In this document: positions 1 to 13,689 of the stretch, in pieces
Numbering within the stretch: the first letter of the stretch is position 1
Layout: every line of letters starts with the position of its first letter
NCBI GenBank assembly: GCA_016748015.1
Contig: JAAOMT010000602.1
Coordinates: 261,696-325,695 of the forward strand
Reading direction: 5' to 3'
Length of the DNA stretch: 64,000 bases
Source: Geosiphon pyriformis
Taxonomy: Eukaryota; Glomeromycota; Glomeromycetes; Archaeosporales; Geosiphonaceae
Translations under genes and position numbers: made by a program
Notes under the pieces: model-generated
The model's input: the letters and a program-made list of their open reading frames with translations, nothing else
Databases searched by the model: none
Told to the model about the DNA's origin: nothing

Positions 1-653
1 AATTAATTTTAGCGAGTCTTTTTGATAAATTGCAAGGATTTAATTTTTGTATTTGGTTATTTATATTGATGAAAAAAGGCGAGTTAAACGTTAAAAAGCC
101 ACATGAAAATTCTTAATACTGCGAGTCAAAGTTTTGAGAAAGAAAAAGACTTTCCAATAATTTTATCATGCATTTCAGATGGGGGTCATTGCGACTAATA
201 ATTGGCTTTACATCTATTAAAGACAAAATTTAATATTCTAATTTTCAACTGATTAAATAATGTTTCTATAAACAAAAATTTCTGAGTATTAGAAAATACT
301 CTTTTGTCAAGCCGTTTGGCTGATAGTCTCGAAGAACAATCTTTGTTACAACTTACAACTCAGGATCGATAAATTTATAATTTAATTATTTTCCAAAAGA
401 AAATATATGCGAAAGAGTGATTAGTGGGAAAAAAGAAAGGCATAAAGACTTTAGATGTGAGAAGGGAAGGTATGGGTATCATTCGGTAAATTTATTAGGA
501 AGAGCGACTCCTTTTTTTGACCACAATGTCAAGCATTATTGAATGGTGTTAAGCCCGAGGCCTGTAGTAATATCTAGGCTATTAAACTGTTTCCCATTCC
601 TTAATCATTTTCTAAACCTCATTTTCGGTCAGTCTTTTATTTTCTCGAGGTAT
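1..653. other. 3' flank of the GH16 gene, no gene seen
   Basis: AT-rich sequence with no supported reading frame. The downstream flank of the minus-strand GH16 gene lies here. The open frame at 543-773 on the plus strand is antisense to its last exon and is not supported as a gene. Confidence 0.5.
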
Positions 654-2457
654 TTAAAATGGCTGCCTGACGTATACCTTTCGCCCCTTTCGATACCGCC
701 ATACACCAAAGATTACGGCACCGATTATTGTGACTGTACAAACAACGGCAATCGGTGCTACCAATTTCGGTAAAGTTGGTGCATTGTAATTCGGTGTTTC
801 AGGAACAATTTGGCTGGAATTGGTTCCTGGAGCTGCAAAGTTGTCGGGAACGTTGACACCAAGGGTGGCGTAACTACCTTGCTCAGTAGGACTACCAGAT
901 GATTTCTTCTTTGGACCATAACCCTCTGGGGGCCATGTTGTTGAGGTATTACCAGTATCTATTTTTGGAGGTTAATTTATTAGAATAAAGTCAATGAAAG
1001 ATAACCAATAGAATTTTTAGGATCTAATACTTACAATAACATGTAATGTTGACCCAATCGACGTACATAGTATAAGCACGATTTTTATCGCTCCAATCAG
1101 TTGGTGAACCGGCCCAATCCGCAGTACCTGGAGCACCCATACCACCATCCCACATTGAAAATTGAACTCTAGATAATCTTGATGGGAATTTGTATGCTTG
1201 CAATGTTTCATCCCAAGTATCACTTTTGAGGGATGTACGCACTATATTGCCATCGATAATCCATCTAAAAAGGAATAAAACTAAGTATTATTGAAGCATA
1301 AAATTTGAGAAAAGATGTCAAAATAAAAACTAACCTAATATGTTCGGGCATCCATTCAATTGTGTAAGTGTGAAAACCCGCGCTGGTATCGGCACCGACT
1401 TTGTGATGAGAACCTTTGGTGTAATCTAAGGTACCATTGTAGTAATAATTACCTTGGGCCTCGGTGGGATCAAGACCAACCCATTCATAATCGATTTCAT
1501 CACCGATCATATTTTTTGTCTAATTTAATAGTTTAAGCTAATGCGTTAATTTCAAGAAGGAAAAAATGGGGAATGTAGATTTTAGCTAACTTTGATGAGG
1601 GTACTCACAATAAAAGAGGAAACAACACCTTTGGTCGAAGAGCCAGTTTTGATACGTGCAGTAACTGTGCCATATTCCAGCCATCTTTGAGGAAAAATTT
1701 TTTTTAATCTATATCACTGAATACGGAATATGGGCAAGAATACCGAATGAAAAGCTACGTAAACACTTGAAATCTAGAATTCACCTTGTACTACTAACAG
1801 TAGAGCCAAACCCTTGATAGTTGCCTTTTTCATTTTTGTTAACGCCATCATACTTCATGTTTAGTGCTAGTTGTCCATCATTGGTATAGGCAGCATAGTC
1901 AGGCGTAAAATCTGATGTCCAGGTGGCTTGATTAGGGTCACCAGTAAAGCTTTGCCACGGTACAAGACTTGGCTTTGAGAAGTCATCGTATTGATTTATA
2001 CATAGTGGTTGAGGGTAACATGATTTTGGACTGAAAGAGTTGCCTGGTTCACAACCTAAATTTTAAAAGATTAATATCTTATAAGAAGATTGTCTCGGAG
2101 TTAAAATGATCAAACAGTCATTTAATCTTCATCTTTGATTAAGTGCTCACCAGTAGAACAAAATTTGGGATCATTTGAGCACCAGCCATTATTACAACAA
2201 GGTGCGTCTTCTGGGCAATTTTTGCCAAAGTTTTGACAGATTGCATTGACCAGAAAGGAAACTTGGGAAAGGGTAGTTGTGAGAAGTAAAATTTTCTAAT
2301 GATAAAAATAAAATCATCTTGATATTAATTAATGTTTTAAGAATTGAAAAAGCTACTTCAATATGGGGAATTCAAAAGGCTTTTTTGCTGTTGCATTAAC
2401 TGTATAATCTTTACCAACTATAAGAATCGATCCCAAAATTACCTGTAAAGACTTCAT
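654..2457 (-). CDS. Crh-like GH16 cell-wall transglycosidase with N-terminal cysteine-rich domain
   Basis: Seven exons on the minus strand: 2443-2457, 2151-2295, 1785-2055, 1609-1684, 1335-1519, 1035-1264, 654-958. They join in frame to 408 residues. Residues 1-25 form a signal peptide split by an intron after MKSLQ. A cysteine-rich stretch follows (CPEDAPCCNNGWCS), like the chitin-binding-type domain of fungal Crh proteins. The GH16 catalytic motif DEIDYEWVG lies at about 176-184, with E177 and E181 as expected nucleophile and acid/base. HTYTIEW and the IIDG-containing stretch match the Crh fold. The C-terminus carries a low-complexity Pro/Ser linker, a transmembrane helix near residues 374-394 and a basic tail, so it looks like a type I membrane protein rather than a GPI protein. 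By family it should join chitin to beta-glucan in the cell wall; substrate is inferred. The first exon codes for only five residues. Confidence 0.9.
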
Positions 2458-4020
2458 GGTTTCGAAAATTATTGTCAGGGATGGAATTTGCAGTTTCTAT
2501 TTTGGAAAGTTTCTAAAGATTAAAAAAAGTTCCAAGAATAATGGGAAAAGAATGAAAATAAAATGCAAATTGAAGGAGAAAATGGATGACGCGAGAAATG
2601 ATTGTAATTGAGGAAGCCAACAAGTGGCAAATGAAGATGAAGTTTTAAAGAAGGTAAAAGAGGGAAGGAAGGAAAAGAGGGAAGGAAGGAAAAGAAGGAA
2701 GGAAGGAAAAGAGAGTGAGGATGAAAGTTAAAGAATAATTGATGATGTAGACGAGAAAAGGTTGTGATTTATTAAGCTGTCTCGTAGGGCATCTAATTGC
2801 AGCAATAATTACTAACTACACCGGTTATTGGCTTACAATGTGTTGTACAATTTTGGCCGTGATAGACATTGGCGAAAATAGATTGGTTTCGGGGGGAATA
2901 TCTGCAACGCGTTTAATTTGTACAAGATAACGCTGCAAGCAATCGTGAAATAGCAAAATTTCAAGGTCACAACTTAGTACACGTATATCATTTAATACCG
3001 ATGATTCTTTTAGAAAACTTAGTACATTGAATACAAAAAAAATTCTTCAAGTTGAGAGAAATTAAGACTTTTCTATTTAGAAAGAGGAAAGTTTCATTTA
3101 TTTTAGCCCTCACTATACAGAAATTTATTACGCAAAATAAATGGTTGAATAAATGAAATTCAGATATTTCCAAATTTAGATGATTGATGCAACTTTTCAC
3201 CTCATGTTCATCGTAAATATTGTTGTTAGTCCCAATTAAAAATGTTCGACAAACCTGATCATTTTCAAAGTAACAAGGTCACAACTGTTCAAATTTATTT
3301 TTTTGTGTACAAACTCATGGATCTCATTCGGCGATTGAAAGAAATCAACTTTGCCAAAACTTAAAGTGCTAAGGGCTCACATTTGTATACTATTTTTAGT
3401 AATTAAACGAATTAAGATAGACTCAATTGATCATAATTCTTTTTTTAATTTTTTTACGGGCATAAAAAGTTTTTAAAATTGTAAAATTACATTTTTGGGA
3501 ATATAAAAACCGAGGAATTACATTTTTTCGAATTAAATTCTAAGTTAGCTCAACGTCTTGAATATCTTCAGTCTTTTTTAATTCTAAGTTCAAAATATTA
3601 ATATTCTCCAACCTAAACCGGTTACTCGAAGCAAAAAAGTATTACTCTATTATTGCGGTTAAAACCTTCAGATTCATTCTCGTATAAATTTTTAGCTAGA
3701 AGTTGGATTATAATTTGTTCATCCTTGAATCGTTTTCACCTGAAGAGACAAATCAGAATTCCCAACCTTGTCTCATCATGGACTAATATTTTTTGCAAAG
3801 TGAACTTCCAAATGCTAAAATTTGAGCTTTCTCGCTATATATATTAAAGCATTTTTGTACAAACCGAAAATTCTCAGGAAATATACGAGATGCAAATGCT
3901 TTAATAAGATAAAAATACAGATAATTTTTGTGATTTCTGGTTTTTTTTTTAAAAAAAAAAACAACTTTTGAATAAACAACATGATATTTAAATTTCAAGA
4001 TTCGCTAAGTGAGATTTTTT
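2458..4020. other. Upstream flank of the GH16 gene with GGAA polypurine tract
   Basis: No gene is seen. A polypurine stretch of GGAA-type repeats lies at about 2655-2715, some 200 bases upstream of the GH16 start codon, within what should be its promoter. Short open frames at 2988-3200 and 3653-3998 have no splice context or recognisable domain. Confidence 0.5.
2655..2715. repeat. GGAA/AAGG polypurine microsatellite
   Basis: Degenerate GGAAGGAA/AAAAG units repeat across about 60 bases of pure purine on the plus strand. Confidence 0.8.
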
Positions 4021-7000
4021 ATCAAGAGTTTTTATGGTTAGGAATAGATATAAAAAAGACGCGTGATTTACACATAATAGAATGTTGGATAAAAGAAAAG
4101 TTTTATGATGAGGTAAGATTATAAAATGCTGTTATTCTATATCTTTCAATGATTAATTCAATAATAATAATTTAGTTGAGATAGAACTGAAAAAGCTGAG
4201 GGTTACCAATTTAATTGTCCCGTTAAGAAGTGGAACATGAATTTTCTCATATCTATATTGAGATAGAATGTTAATATATTTTTGTGTTCAACTTTGATTT
4301 TTGAGCTCACTAGCGTCTAAAAGTGAAAATACAATATGGGAAAAAGTTCTGAGAATTGTTATTTTTATTCTTATTTACATAAATTGAATAGAAATTTAGA
4401 TATTTTTTTTTAATAGTAAGAGAATAAGTTCATTTTAAAAATATCCTTGTAAATTTACTTTAAATACTAATTAAAAATACAATTATAAAAACTTCATATA
4501 TATTTTCACTATGAATTGCACTACAATTGAAAAATTTTAAATTACATTTTTTTAATTAAACAACCAAAAATTATCATAGTAATAAATAGGTGGATTTCAA
4601 ACTATTTTATAATATTACTTGGTAGAAAAATTTTTGGTATTATTTTTTTAAGAAAAACATAAAACTTTTTAATAAATAGTCTTGAGTAAATTTATTTTCC
4701 TATATTTATAAAAAAATTTCAATTTAATTAATTATTCATCGAATAAGAAAAAAAAAAATAATTCAAAAAACTTTTGTTCCATACTGTAATTCCTATTTAA
4801 CCTTTTTGCACAAATATATAGCATGTGAAACAAATATGGTTAGAATCCCATTTTTGATATTGAAAAATTAAAATTAAACACATTCAACACTTTAATTGAA
4901 AATTTTAATTTAGAATTTTCAATTTTTAATTATATTCAAATTACTTATATTTTAAATTTGAAATAAAAATTAAAGTAGAATTAATAGAATTATTTAAAAA
5001 TATAAAATCTTAAAATACTTGTATTTAAAATTTTACTAATTAAGTTATAATGTAATTTCTTAATTATTACAGTCATTTTTTATTCCTATAATATTATTTA
5101 TATATATTTAATATATTTTTATACCATTTTATATCATAAAAACTGATATATATTTGTTGTCAACACTATTATAATTATTTACAACAGACATTGCATATGC
5201 TGCCAAATTATTAAATAAATATTTTACTTAAAATAACTAATAAAATTGAAAAAAACAGTTTCATAAAAATCATAAAATTATGTTGATTAATTCATTAAAA
5301 CTATTACTAAACATGTATAAAAAAAATTGTCATTTACATTAATATCAAATAGAATCAACGACTATATTGTGATAAAAAAAAATTTCTTGTAACCATTAAA
5401 TTTCTTTATTTAATAAGAAATCGGATGCAAACTTATTAAATAATTTTAATTTATTTTTTATTAAGACAAAAAGTTTAAATTGTGTTTTTATAAATTATTC
5501 TAGAATTGTAAATATCTAACTTAAACTAGAAAATATGTGACTAACTACCAATTTCTGTTTTAATTATTTAATTCCATTTGGGTAATTATAATTTTCATAG
5601 TTGGTTTTTATTATATTAGTAATTATAACTTTGAAATTACTTTAAATTATTTTAATATTTTTGAATGAATAAGTTTAAATAACTTGTACAATACTTCCAA
5701 AAAGTAATATTTAATTTAAAATTATTTTTTATAATTATACACCAAAAAAAATTATATTTAATAATTTCTAAATATTTTAATTGAATCCAGATCTGACAAA
5801 TTTGTTGACCAGCTAATAATTGTAATCTATTTTTTATCGATTATTTCTTCTAGTTAACAGCTTAATTACATTCTAAAATAAAAAAAATGGTTTTTTAAGA
5901 CTTTAAAATAAGTATTTGCATTTTTTATTTTACAATATAAATATAGGTATATGTTTTAAAATATAAAATATTTTGCTGCAGTAGGTAAGTAAATTTGAGA
6001 TCGTAAAATACATTTGTGATAATTAATAAATTACATTTATGAAATAAATTGTTTACAACTTTATTAAATAACAAAATATTCTTTTTTCTTGGCTTTATAT
6101 ATTATTAAATTTGATTTTTTAGAATATGATAAGTTTTTATATTTTTTGTTTAACAATATAAAACTGAATTTTTTATATATATATTATTATTATAATATTT
6201 AAAAATTATAAAAACGAAAAAATATTAAGTTTATTTCTTAAAAAGTATAAAATTTGATTTTTAATAAAATATTTTATTTTGTAAAATTTTAAATTTTATC
6301 TCTTTTAAAAATTTATTAACCACTAATATTATTTATATTAGTTATCTTATTTTTAAAAGTAATTATTAATGTAATTATTAACTTAGTTATTGATTTGGTT
6401 ATTAATTTAATTATTACTTAATTATTAATGTAATTACTAATTTAATTATAAGAAAGACTTTTCAAAACTGCAAAAATTTAATTCAAACTAGAATTATTTT
6501 ATTAATTACAAAATTAATACTTTTAAAATCTATTTCTTAACTTATATATTATTAGTTTTTATAAAGTATATTAAATAAATATTTGCTAAAAAGTACAAAT
6601 AATATCTATTATTAAATTATAAAAATATTAATATAAACATATAATTATAGCAGTTGTGTTGTTTTTTGTTAACAATATAGACTATTTTTTATTTTCAAAT
6701 TTTTTTGTTATTTTTTAGAAAAAATAATAATTAAGATATTTTTAAAACTAACCTTAAATATTGAATTCTTACAAATTTAATTTGCTTATTTAGTTAAATT
6801 TATTTTTTATTTTTTAACATATTATTTTAATTTATAACAATATAACTAACTATCTTAATTAATTTAAATTATATTATAAGTCTAAATTTTATTATATTTT
6901 TTATATTAATATATTTATATTAATTAGTTTAAATATAAATTTTATTTCAACTACATATTTATAATTATACAAAAAGCCAAAATTCTACACAAATTTCCAA

Positions 7001-8412
7001 TTTATTTGGATTTTATATCCATTTCAAAATTAAACTTTACTTTTGTGTTTAATAATAATTATTTTTACCAAATTTACTATTTAATACTTTATAATCTTAA
7101 TATTAATTTACGAATTTTTTGTTTTAATAAACCAGTTTATTAATATTATTCTTTTAATTAGTATTCTATATAAAATTAAACAGTTTACAAAAATATTTTT
7201 AAATTTACTGTTTTTTAATATATTAATATCCTAAAATTAAAAATAAAATAAAATTATACTTAGAGTATACTATGTATTTTAATATTTATCGAAAATTTTA
7301 ATTCTAAATTTGTGGTAATTCAAATATTAAACTTTTAATATTTTTAATTACTTTATATTATTAAGTGTTAAACAGTCAATTATTCTGGTAAAAATTTATA
7401 AAAATAACTTTTTCAAAAACTTTTTAATATTACCAGAAATAAAAATTTTATTATAATTAATAAAATAAAAAAAATTTATATTTATTAGTTACTATTAATG
7501 TCTTATTTTTTTATTTTATGATGATTTTTAACTTTGATTGAAATAATATTTAGATTGTATTTTCTAATTTTTTTAATTATAAGATCTCATTTATCTAATA
7601 AACATTTCGAAAATCTGGTTTAAGTCTCAAAAATTTACTTTTGATCATATTTAAAAATCTAATTATTTGTAAAAACTTAATATTAACTTTTATAAATAAA
7701 TATATAAAGACCAAAATTATTATAATTTATTTTATTAGAATTAATAATATATAATTTCTATAATTTATGACCAAACCTATTTTAAAACTTTAAAAATATG
7801 CTGCAAAATTATTAAATGCATAAAATATATTAAGATTTTTTAGCAATTTAATTAATATTTATATTATCTAAATTGTTAATTAAAATAATTTTTTTTATTT
7901 ATATTATATCTTTTTTTGACTTTACTTTCAAATATTAACAAAAAAAATTTTATGTATACTTATAAATATTTTTATATTTACATTTAAAAATTTAATATAT
8001 TATTACAATTAGATATAATATGCTAATAAATAGCATAAAAAAATAATATTGTATGATAATAAAATTAATAAAAAAATAATTTAACATTAATAAATAAATT
8101 GAATTAGTAAGAATTTAATATATGAGATTAGTCTTATAAATATCTCAGTCATTATTTTTTTCAAAAGATAACAAAAGAACTTGAAGATAAAAAAATAGTC
8201 CATATTATCAACAAAAAATAACATATTGGTATAATTTTATGTCTTATATTAGCACTTTTAAAATTTAATATTAGATATTAGTTGTACTTTTTAGTAAATA
8301 TTTATTTAATATACTTCACAAAAACTAATAATTATATAAATCAAAAAAAAAAATAATAATAAAAGAAAAATAAAAAAATTAATATTATTATATTGATCTA
8401 AATATAAATTCG
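4021..8412. other. AT desert, CpG-depleted, no gene
   Basis: Sequence made almost entirely of A and T with scattered C and G. CpG is rare: between 4742 and 8412 I find about nine. No reading frame resembles a known protein. It probably represents heavily decayed repeats, but no element can be named. Confidence 0.6.
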
Positions 8413-11400
8413 AATATGAATGCTTTTCTATAAAGCAAATTGCCTTAAAAATAAAAAAATTGATATTAAAAGCTTGCTTAAATCTAGTTTTAATTAATAT
8501 TTTAGCATACAAACCCAAAATCACAACTAACAATTTATCTTTAAACAGAAAACAAACTGAAATTACTTAATTAGAAATCTCTTCTATTTTTGTAATATAA
8601 CAAGTTAAAGAATTATCCATAATAATAATTATATTAACACTATAAAAACTATTTTTCAGATTAAATATAAAGATTCAGATCTTATTAAATTTGTTTATTA
8701 TTTATAATTTAGTATTAAACTTCAGTTTTGTTTCTGTTATAATAGATATCATGTTTTTAGAATTTATATGTCATTAAATAATGTTTTCTTGCTTGGCTAA
8801 ATTGTTCATATCTTTAATATTGCACATAGAAATTTTTTAAATAAGACTGATTATTGAAAAAAATAAAAGCTTAAACTCAAACCAATATTCTTTATTTGGC
8901 CAAAAAATCTAGAATTATGTTTGACAAATTGTAATAGTATTATTACTAATGACTATACTTAATTCTTATTTATTATTATATTTACTCCATAATTCAATAA
9001 CAAAAAAATTACCAATAGCTAATATTTAAGACTAAACTGAAAAACTATTAACTTAAGTGTTTTTAATCTCTTAACCAGCTTATCAACTTGCTTTGTAAAA
9101 CTGTACTTAAGAACAGTAAACCTATTATTCACTTTTATTAAAATTAACAAATAAAATTTACTATTTAAAAATAAACCAACAATCACAAAAACCAATGATA
9201 CTATATGAAAAGAATTACTATAAACAATTTGTGTCCATGTTTTATCATAAAAAAAAACTGGCTAAATAATTAAAACCTGCTTTTTTTTATAAATATTGGC
9301 TAATTAAACACAATTTTAAAAAATAACCAATTTTTTATTATGATTACCAGAATTTTTATCAGATATATATATAACAAAAATATGACTAAATTGTTTATAT
9401 TAAGCATAAACAGTCAAAAACAAGCCAGTTTAATATAAATTTATATTTTTAAAAACCAAAATAGAATTAACAGCAGTCTTTTTTAATATTTTATTAGCAA
9501 AAAAACAATTATACATCTGTTATATATATATATACTTGAATTTTGGTCAATAAAACAAGTTTTCTTATTATAAAATACCAAAAAATCAGAAAGATTATAA
9601 GCAGTAATACCAATTGGTAAAATATACAACAAAACTTAATATTAATCTCTAGATATTTATATTTACTTATTATCAATAGCTTTAATCATACACACAAAAT
9701 TTTTTTTTATAAGAATTAATCACTTAGTTACAATTAAATTAATAATGTTAACTGTTTTAAATTCAATCAAGATTTTTTGCCAAAAGCCAATAAACTGTAT
9801 CTTAATTAACACAATTTTATCAAACTTAAAAAAAACAGATTTTATAATTGATTTAAGAAGATTAACCAGAATTTTTTTAATAATTATTTTCTAATTTGTA
9901 CAACTATTTACTTTTTTAATATTATTATTAATCAAAATTTTTTTGCAAATTGCCATATTTTTAGTCTTTTTTAAACTTAATTTTAGTGTAAAAGATAATC
10001 TAATAATTTCTAAAAATTTTAAAGAAGTGAATACCTCTTTAAAATTATTAACATAATAAAATTTTTTTTATATTTATTAACTTATTTCTAAAAGATTTGT
10101 TAAGTACTACAAAAAGTTTAATATTTAATACAAAAAATTTAGCTGAATTAAAACTCTGTTTTTCTAAAACACATAATCTAACCAATAATAATTGCTTGAA
10201 GCCAAACAAACTTAAGAAACAGAAGTACTAAAATATTATTGATATTACTTAAATTATTAAAAAAAAAGTTTTTAGTAATTAATTTAACACATGTATTTAT
10301 GTACAAATTTTTTATAATGTGATATTATTTTTATTCTTATTAACTATTAAAATATTTAAATCTATATAATAGGTTTTTTTAACAAAAGTGTTTTTTATAT
10401 TTGATAGATTACTAATATTACTTGTTTTGCTACCAACTTTACTTCCTTAAAATATTGCAAATTTCTTATTAGAATCTTTAATATTTTTTAAATTTAAAAA
10501 ACCAATAGACAAATTAATCATATTACTATTAGTATCTGGTTTTTTTAATATTTTGTAAAACACATCATAAAAATAAACATTTTTTATATGTTTCTTTTTG
10601 GTAACTTTAAGCTCTTATTATAACCAGAGAATTAACAAAAGAAAGAGTTTTTTTAATTTTAATAATTTTTTTAATAAATTAAATATTAACTATTTATTTA
10701 TTATTTAATAATAAAAAAATTTTTACAAGAAAAAAACCAAATTATTCAAAAATTATACTTGTTAATTTTTTATATAAAGATATTTAAACTTTCTAAAATT
10801 ATTAAATATTAAAAGTTTTTTTTGGTTAATTTACTTAAACTTTTAATAAAAATTGTAATATTTAAGTATTTTTAAGTCTTGTCTTATTTTACACTTATTA
10901 AATTTATTAAAACACTTTATAATTAATTAAAATAACAACTATTTTATTTGAATTTACTATAAAATTATTGTTATTAAAATTTTTTAACAAAATTAATAAT
11001 GTTTTAAGTTATTATATAATTATATAAAACTTATATTGTATTATTTATAAAAACTTTTATCACAAAAAATGTAAACATATTTAATTTAAAAACCATTATT
11101 TGTTTTTTTATAAATATTATATTAATAGTATAATCTAAAATAATTTTATATTTTTTTAATCTAAATTATTTATTAATTAATTTAAACTTAATTAAATATG
11201 CTATTATATAATTTTTAAAAAAATCTGACAAAAAAATTATATATTTTGATTTTTTTAAGCTTAGTTTAAATTAATTTTAACTTATAAAATTATAGATTTG
11301 GTATATATTTTGCAAAATAAGCCATTTTTTTCTAATATAATTTTGATAAAAAACCCAATCACAAAAATTAAAAACTTGATTAATATATATTTAAATAATA

Positions 11401-12238
11401 AAATATTGTTACCTTTTAATATTTATTTTTTTACAAATTTTGAATGGAATTTTCTTAATAGTTTTAATTAATATTATGAATTTTATATTTATTAAAATAT
11501 TATTCTATTTATAGAGTTTAAAAATCATAAAAACTCAAGATTTTTTTATGAATTAGACATTATTTTTGCTAATTAAAATTCTGTGCTATAGTTTTATCAA
11601 AATTTATTCAGAATTTTAAATAATCTAACAGTTTATTATTAAATAATTTTATTATTATTATTATTATTATTTTCTTCTTATGTTAAGAAAAAAAATTTTT
11701 TTTGTTATATTTTAAACAAAATAAATTTTTTTAATAAATTTAAGTATTAAAATCCTAATTATACTCCATCTGAAAATTGAATCAAACAGTACATATCTTT
11801 TGGTTATGTTTATAACTTGTCAATAATCAAAATTAATTTGTTATCCCAATTTTTGAGCAGAGAATTAATAAAGAGTTGACCAATTTTTATTTTAACAAGC
11901 AGAATTTTTTTATTTATAATTATGGTACAGCTTAACATAAATAAAAATTAATTAAATCTGCAATATAATAATAATTAATGGTAATTTAAATAATTAAAAC
12001 CAAATCCCAATTGTTTAATGGCTAATTAATTGTCATTAAATAATTTGGAATTAATGTTAATAGCTCTAAAAATTAATATTTTTAAAGAATCTAAACTTTT
12101 TAAACTAATTTTTATTATATAATTTGTTAAATAAAAATTATTGTGACAGAATAACTTTTATATTTATGAATCTCTTTTGATTCAAGAATGTTTATCAATT
12201 GAAAAATCCAATAAACTTTTATTTGTGATATTGAAAAA
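8413..12238. other. CpG-free AT block
   Basis: Reading each line, no CG dinucleotide occurs from after 8411-8412 until 12239-12240, although C and G are both present throughout in GC, CC, GG, CA and TG contexts. No gene is seen. Parts around 9000-10600 also carry visibly more C than G on the plus strand. This is consistent with old methylated repeats eroded by deamination, which is inference. Confidence 0.75.
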
Positions 12239-12515
12239 CGAATTAGGAACAATCCTGATAAATTTGTATGACATAAAATCTAGAAGCTGCAGTAAGCTTA
12301 GCTTCTATGTAAGGTATTTTCGATGCAGAACCAACTCAAACATCAGTAACCCGATTAGAGCAGGTAAATTAGATATGCAGAATTTTTACATAAATTGAAG
12401 AACAGTATTAATGTTAGAGTAATTTATCTTTTTTTCTTTTTAAAATTCTGTCTATCAAAATTGAATTATTTTAAATTAAACTATTTTATTTTGCTATTTC
12501 GAACATTTTATAATA

Positions 12516-13689
12516 ATGTCTTCAAGTAGTAACGAAGAAACCAAATCTTTAAGTATCACTGAACTTAGACGAAATCTTTACCAGTCAAAGTTTGAAATTA
12601 GCTCTTTGAGACAACAAAATGCATCATTAAAAGCTCAATTATCGCACGCCATGGCTGAGAAAGCCGAGGAGGGATTTGAGAGTGAAGCCTTAAGAACCGC
12701 TGTTGAGGATTTGCAGCAAAAACTTGTGAATTGTAGTCTTGAACGCGATGAGGCTCAGACGCAAGCTCAAGCTCGATCAAAATCAGAACCTGATTCGCCG
12801 CTAGATCTAAGAGGTAAGTAGTGTGGTCGAGAGTTTGAAAATCTAGAGAAATAATTCTGAAATTTTTGAACCATTAAATTTTTATTCGGTTCAGATTTAG
12901 CATGTAAGTAGCTTTGTCGAAATTTCAATAGAGAAAGGGATTCTGAAAGTTGCAATTTCCACAAATCTTACTAGCGTTCAAAGAAAAGGTTCGAGATTCG
13001 TTTCAAACTTCGTATCCTGGGCCAGTTCATCCTGGAATACAGTGTGATGTGTGTCACACTCCAATCGTCGGCATACGCTACAAGGTGATCTCACAATCCA
13101 AATTTATCTCCGAATTCAGTCAATAATCTTTGCTTACCAATTTTTTTTGAAAGTGTGGTCATTGCGAGGATTTTGATATGTGTGGGGCTTGTTTTGGATC
13201 TAATCATGATCCTGAACACGTATTCGTCAAGATTCCTCGACCATGTAAAAGCTTTTTTAGAAATCTGGGTCTTCCCGTATTCAATTTTAAAACCCAAGCA
13301 ATAAATGGTTAGTTTTAAAATTATGTTATTTAAGCAACTTTTTCTAATGTTTGTTTTTGAATTTTATCGAAAATTAATTTCTCTAGAAGTCACTCATTCT
13401 CCTGCGGTATGTGATGTTTGTCGTCAAACGATCCAAGGAATTCGTTATAAGGTATGCTTATCAACATTAATAATCAATATAAGTTCAGGATTTAAATCGA
13501 AATCAAATTAATATCGTACATTTTTCGAAAAAGTGCGGCCAATGTTTGGATTACGACCTATGTCCTCCCTGTGAAGTCAAACACGGGAATTCTCATGATA
13601 CTAGTCATGTTTATTTAGTGATAAAACGCCCATGTCGCATGAACAGGGTCAGAAGTTATTTGCCGCGTATGCCTCCATCCTTAAAATGA
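12516..13689 (+). CDS. Tandem ZZ-type zinc finger protein with N-terminal coiled coil
   Basis: Six exons: 12516-12813, 12895-12903, 12975-13084, 13154-13307, 13387-13451, 13534-13689. They give 263 residues in frame. The N-terminal ~100 residues are polar and heptad-like (coiled coil likely), with a Ser-rich stretch. Two ZZ fingers follow, at about 125-170 and 195-245. Both start CDVC, continue to GIRYK, then CG-x-C and a C-x2-C pair, and end with a His pair before a VKIPRPC or VIKRPC tail. ZZ domains bind two zinc ions and usually mediate protein-protein contacts, including binding of N-terminal degrons or histone tails; the partner here is unknown. A 9-base microexon is needed to keep the frame. 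The intron after RYK sits at the same codon in both fingers, so the finger plus intron was probably duplicated. Confidence 0.82.
12895..12903 (+). other. 9-base microexon
   Basis: Bounded by ttcag and gtaagt, it adds Leu-Ala plus shared codon bases. The flanking exons end and begin in phases that accept it. It keeps the phase either way, so the protein could also skip it. Confidence 0.55.

Noticed and set aside
8306-8533. 75-codon minus frame in the AT desert
   Set aside because: Phe/Ile/Lys/Asn composition dictated by AT content, no domain.
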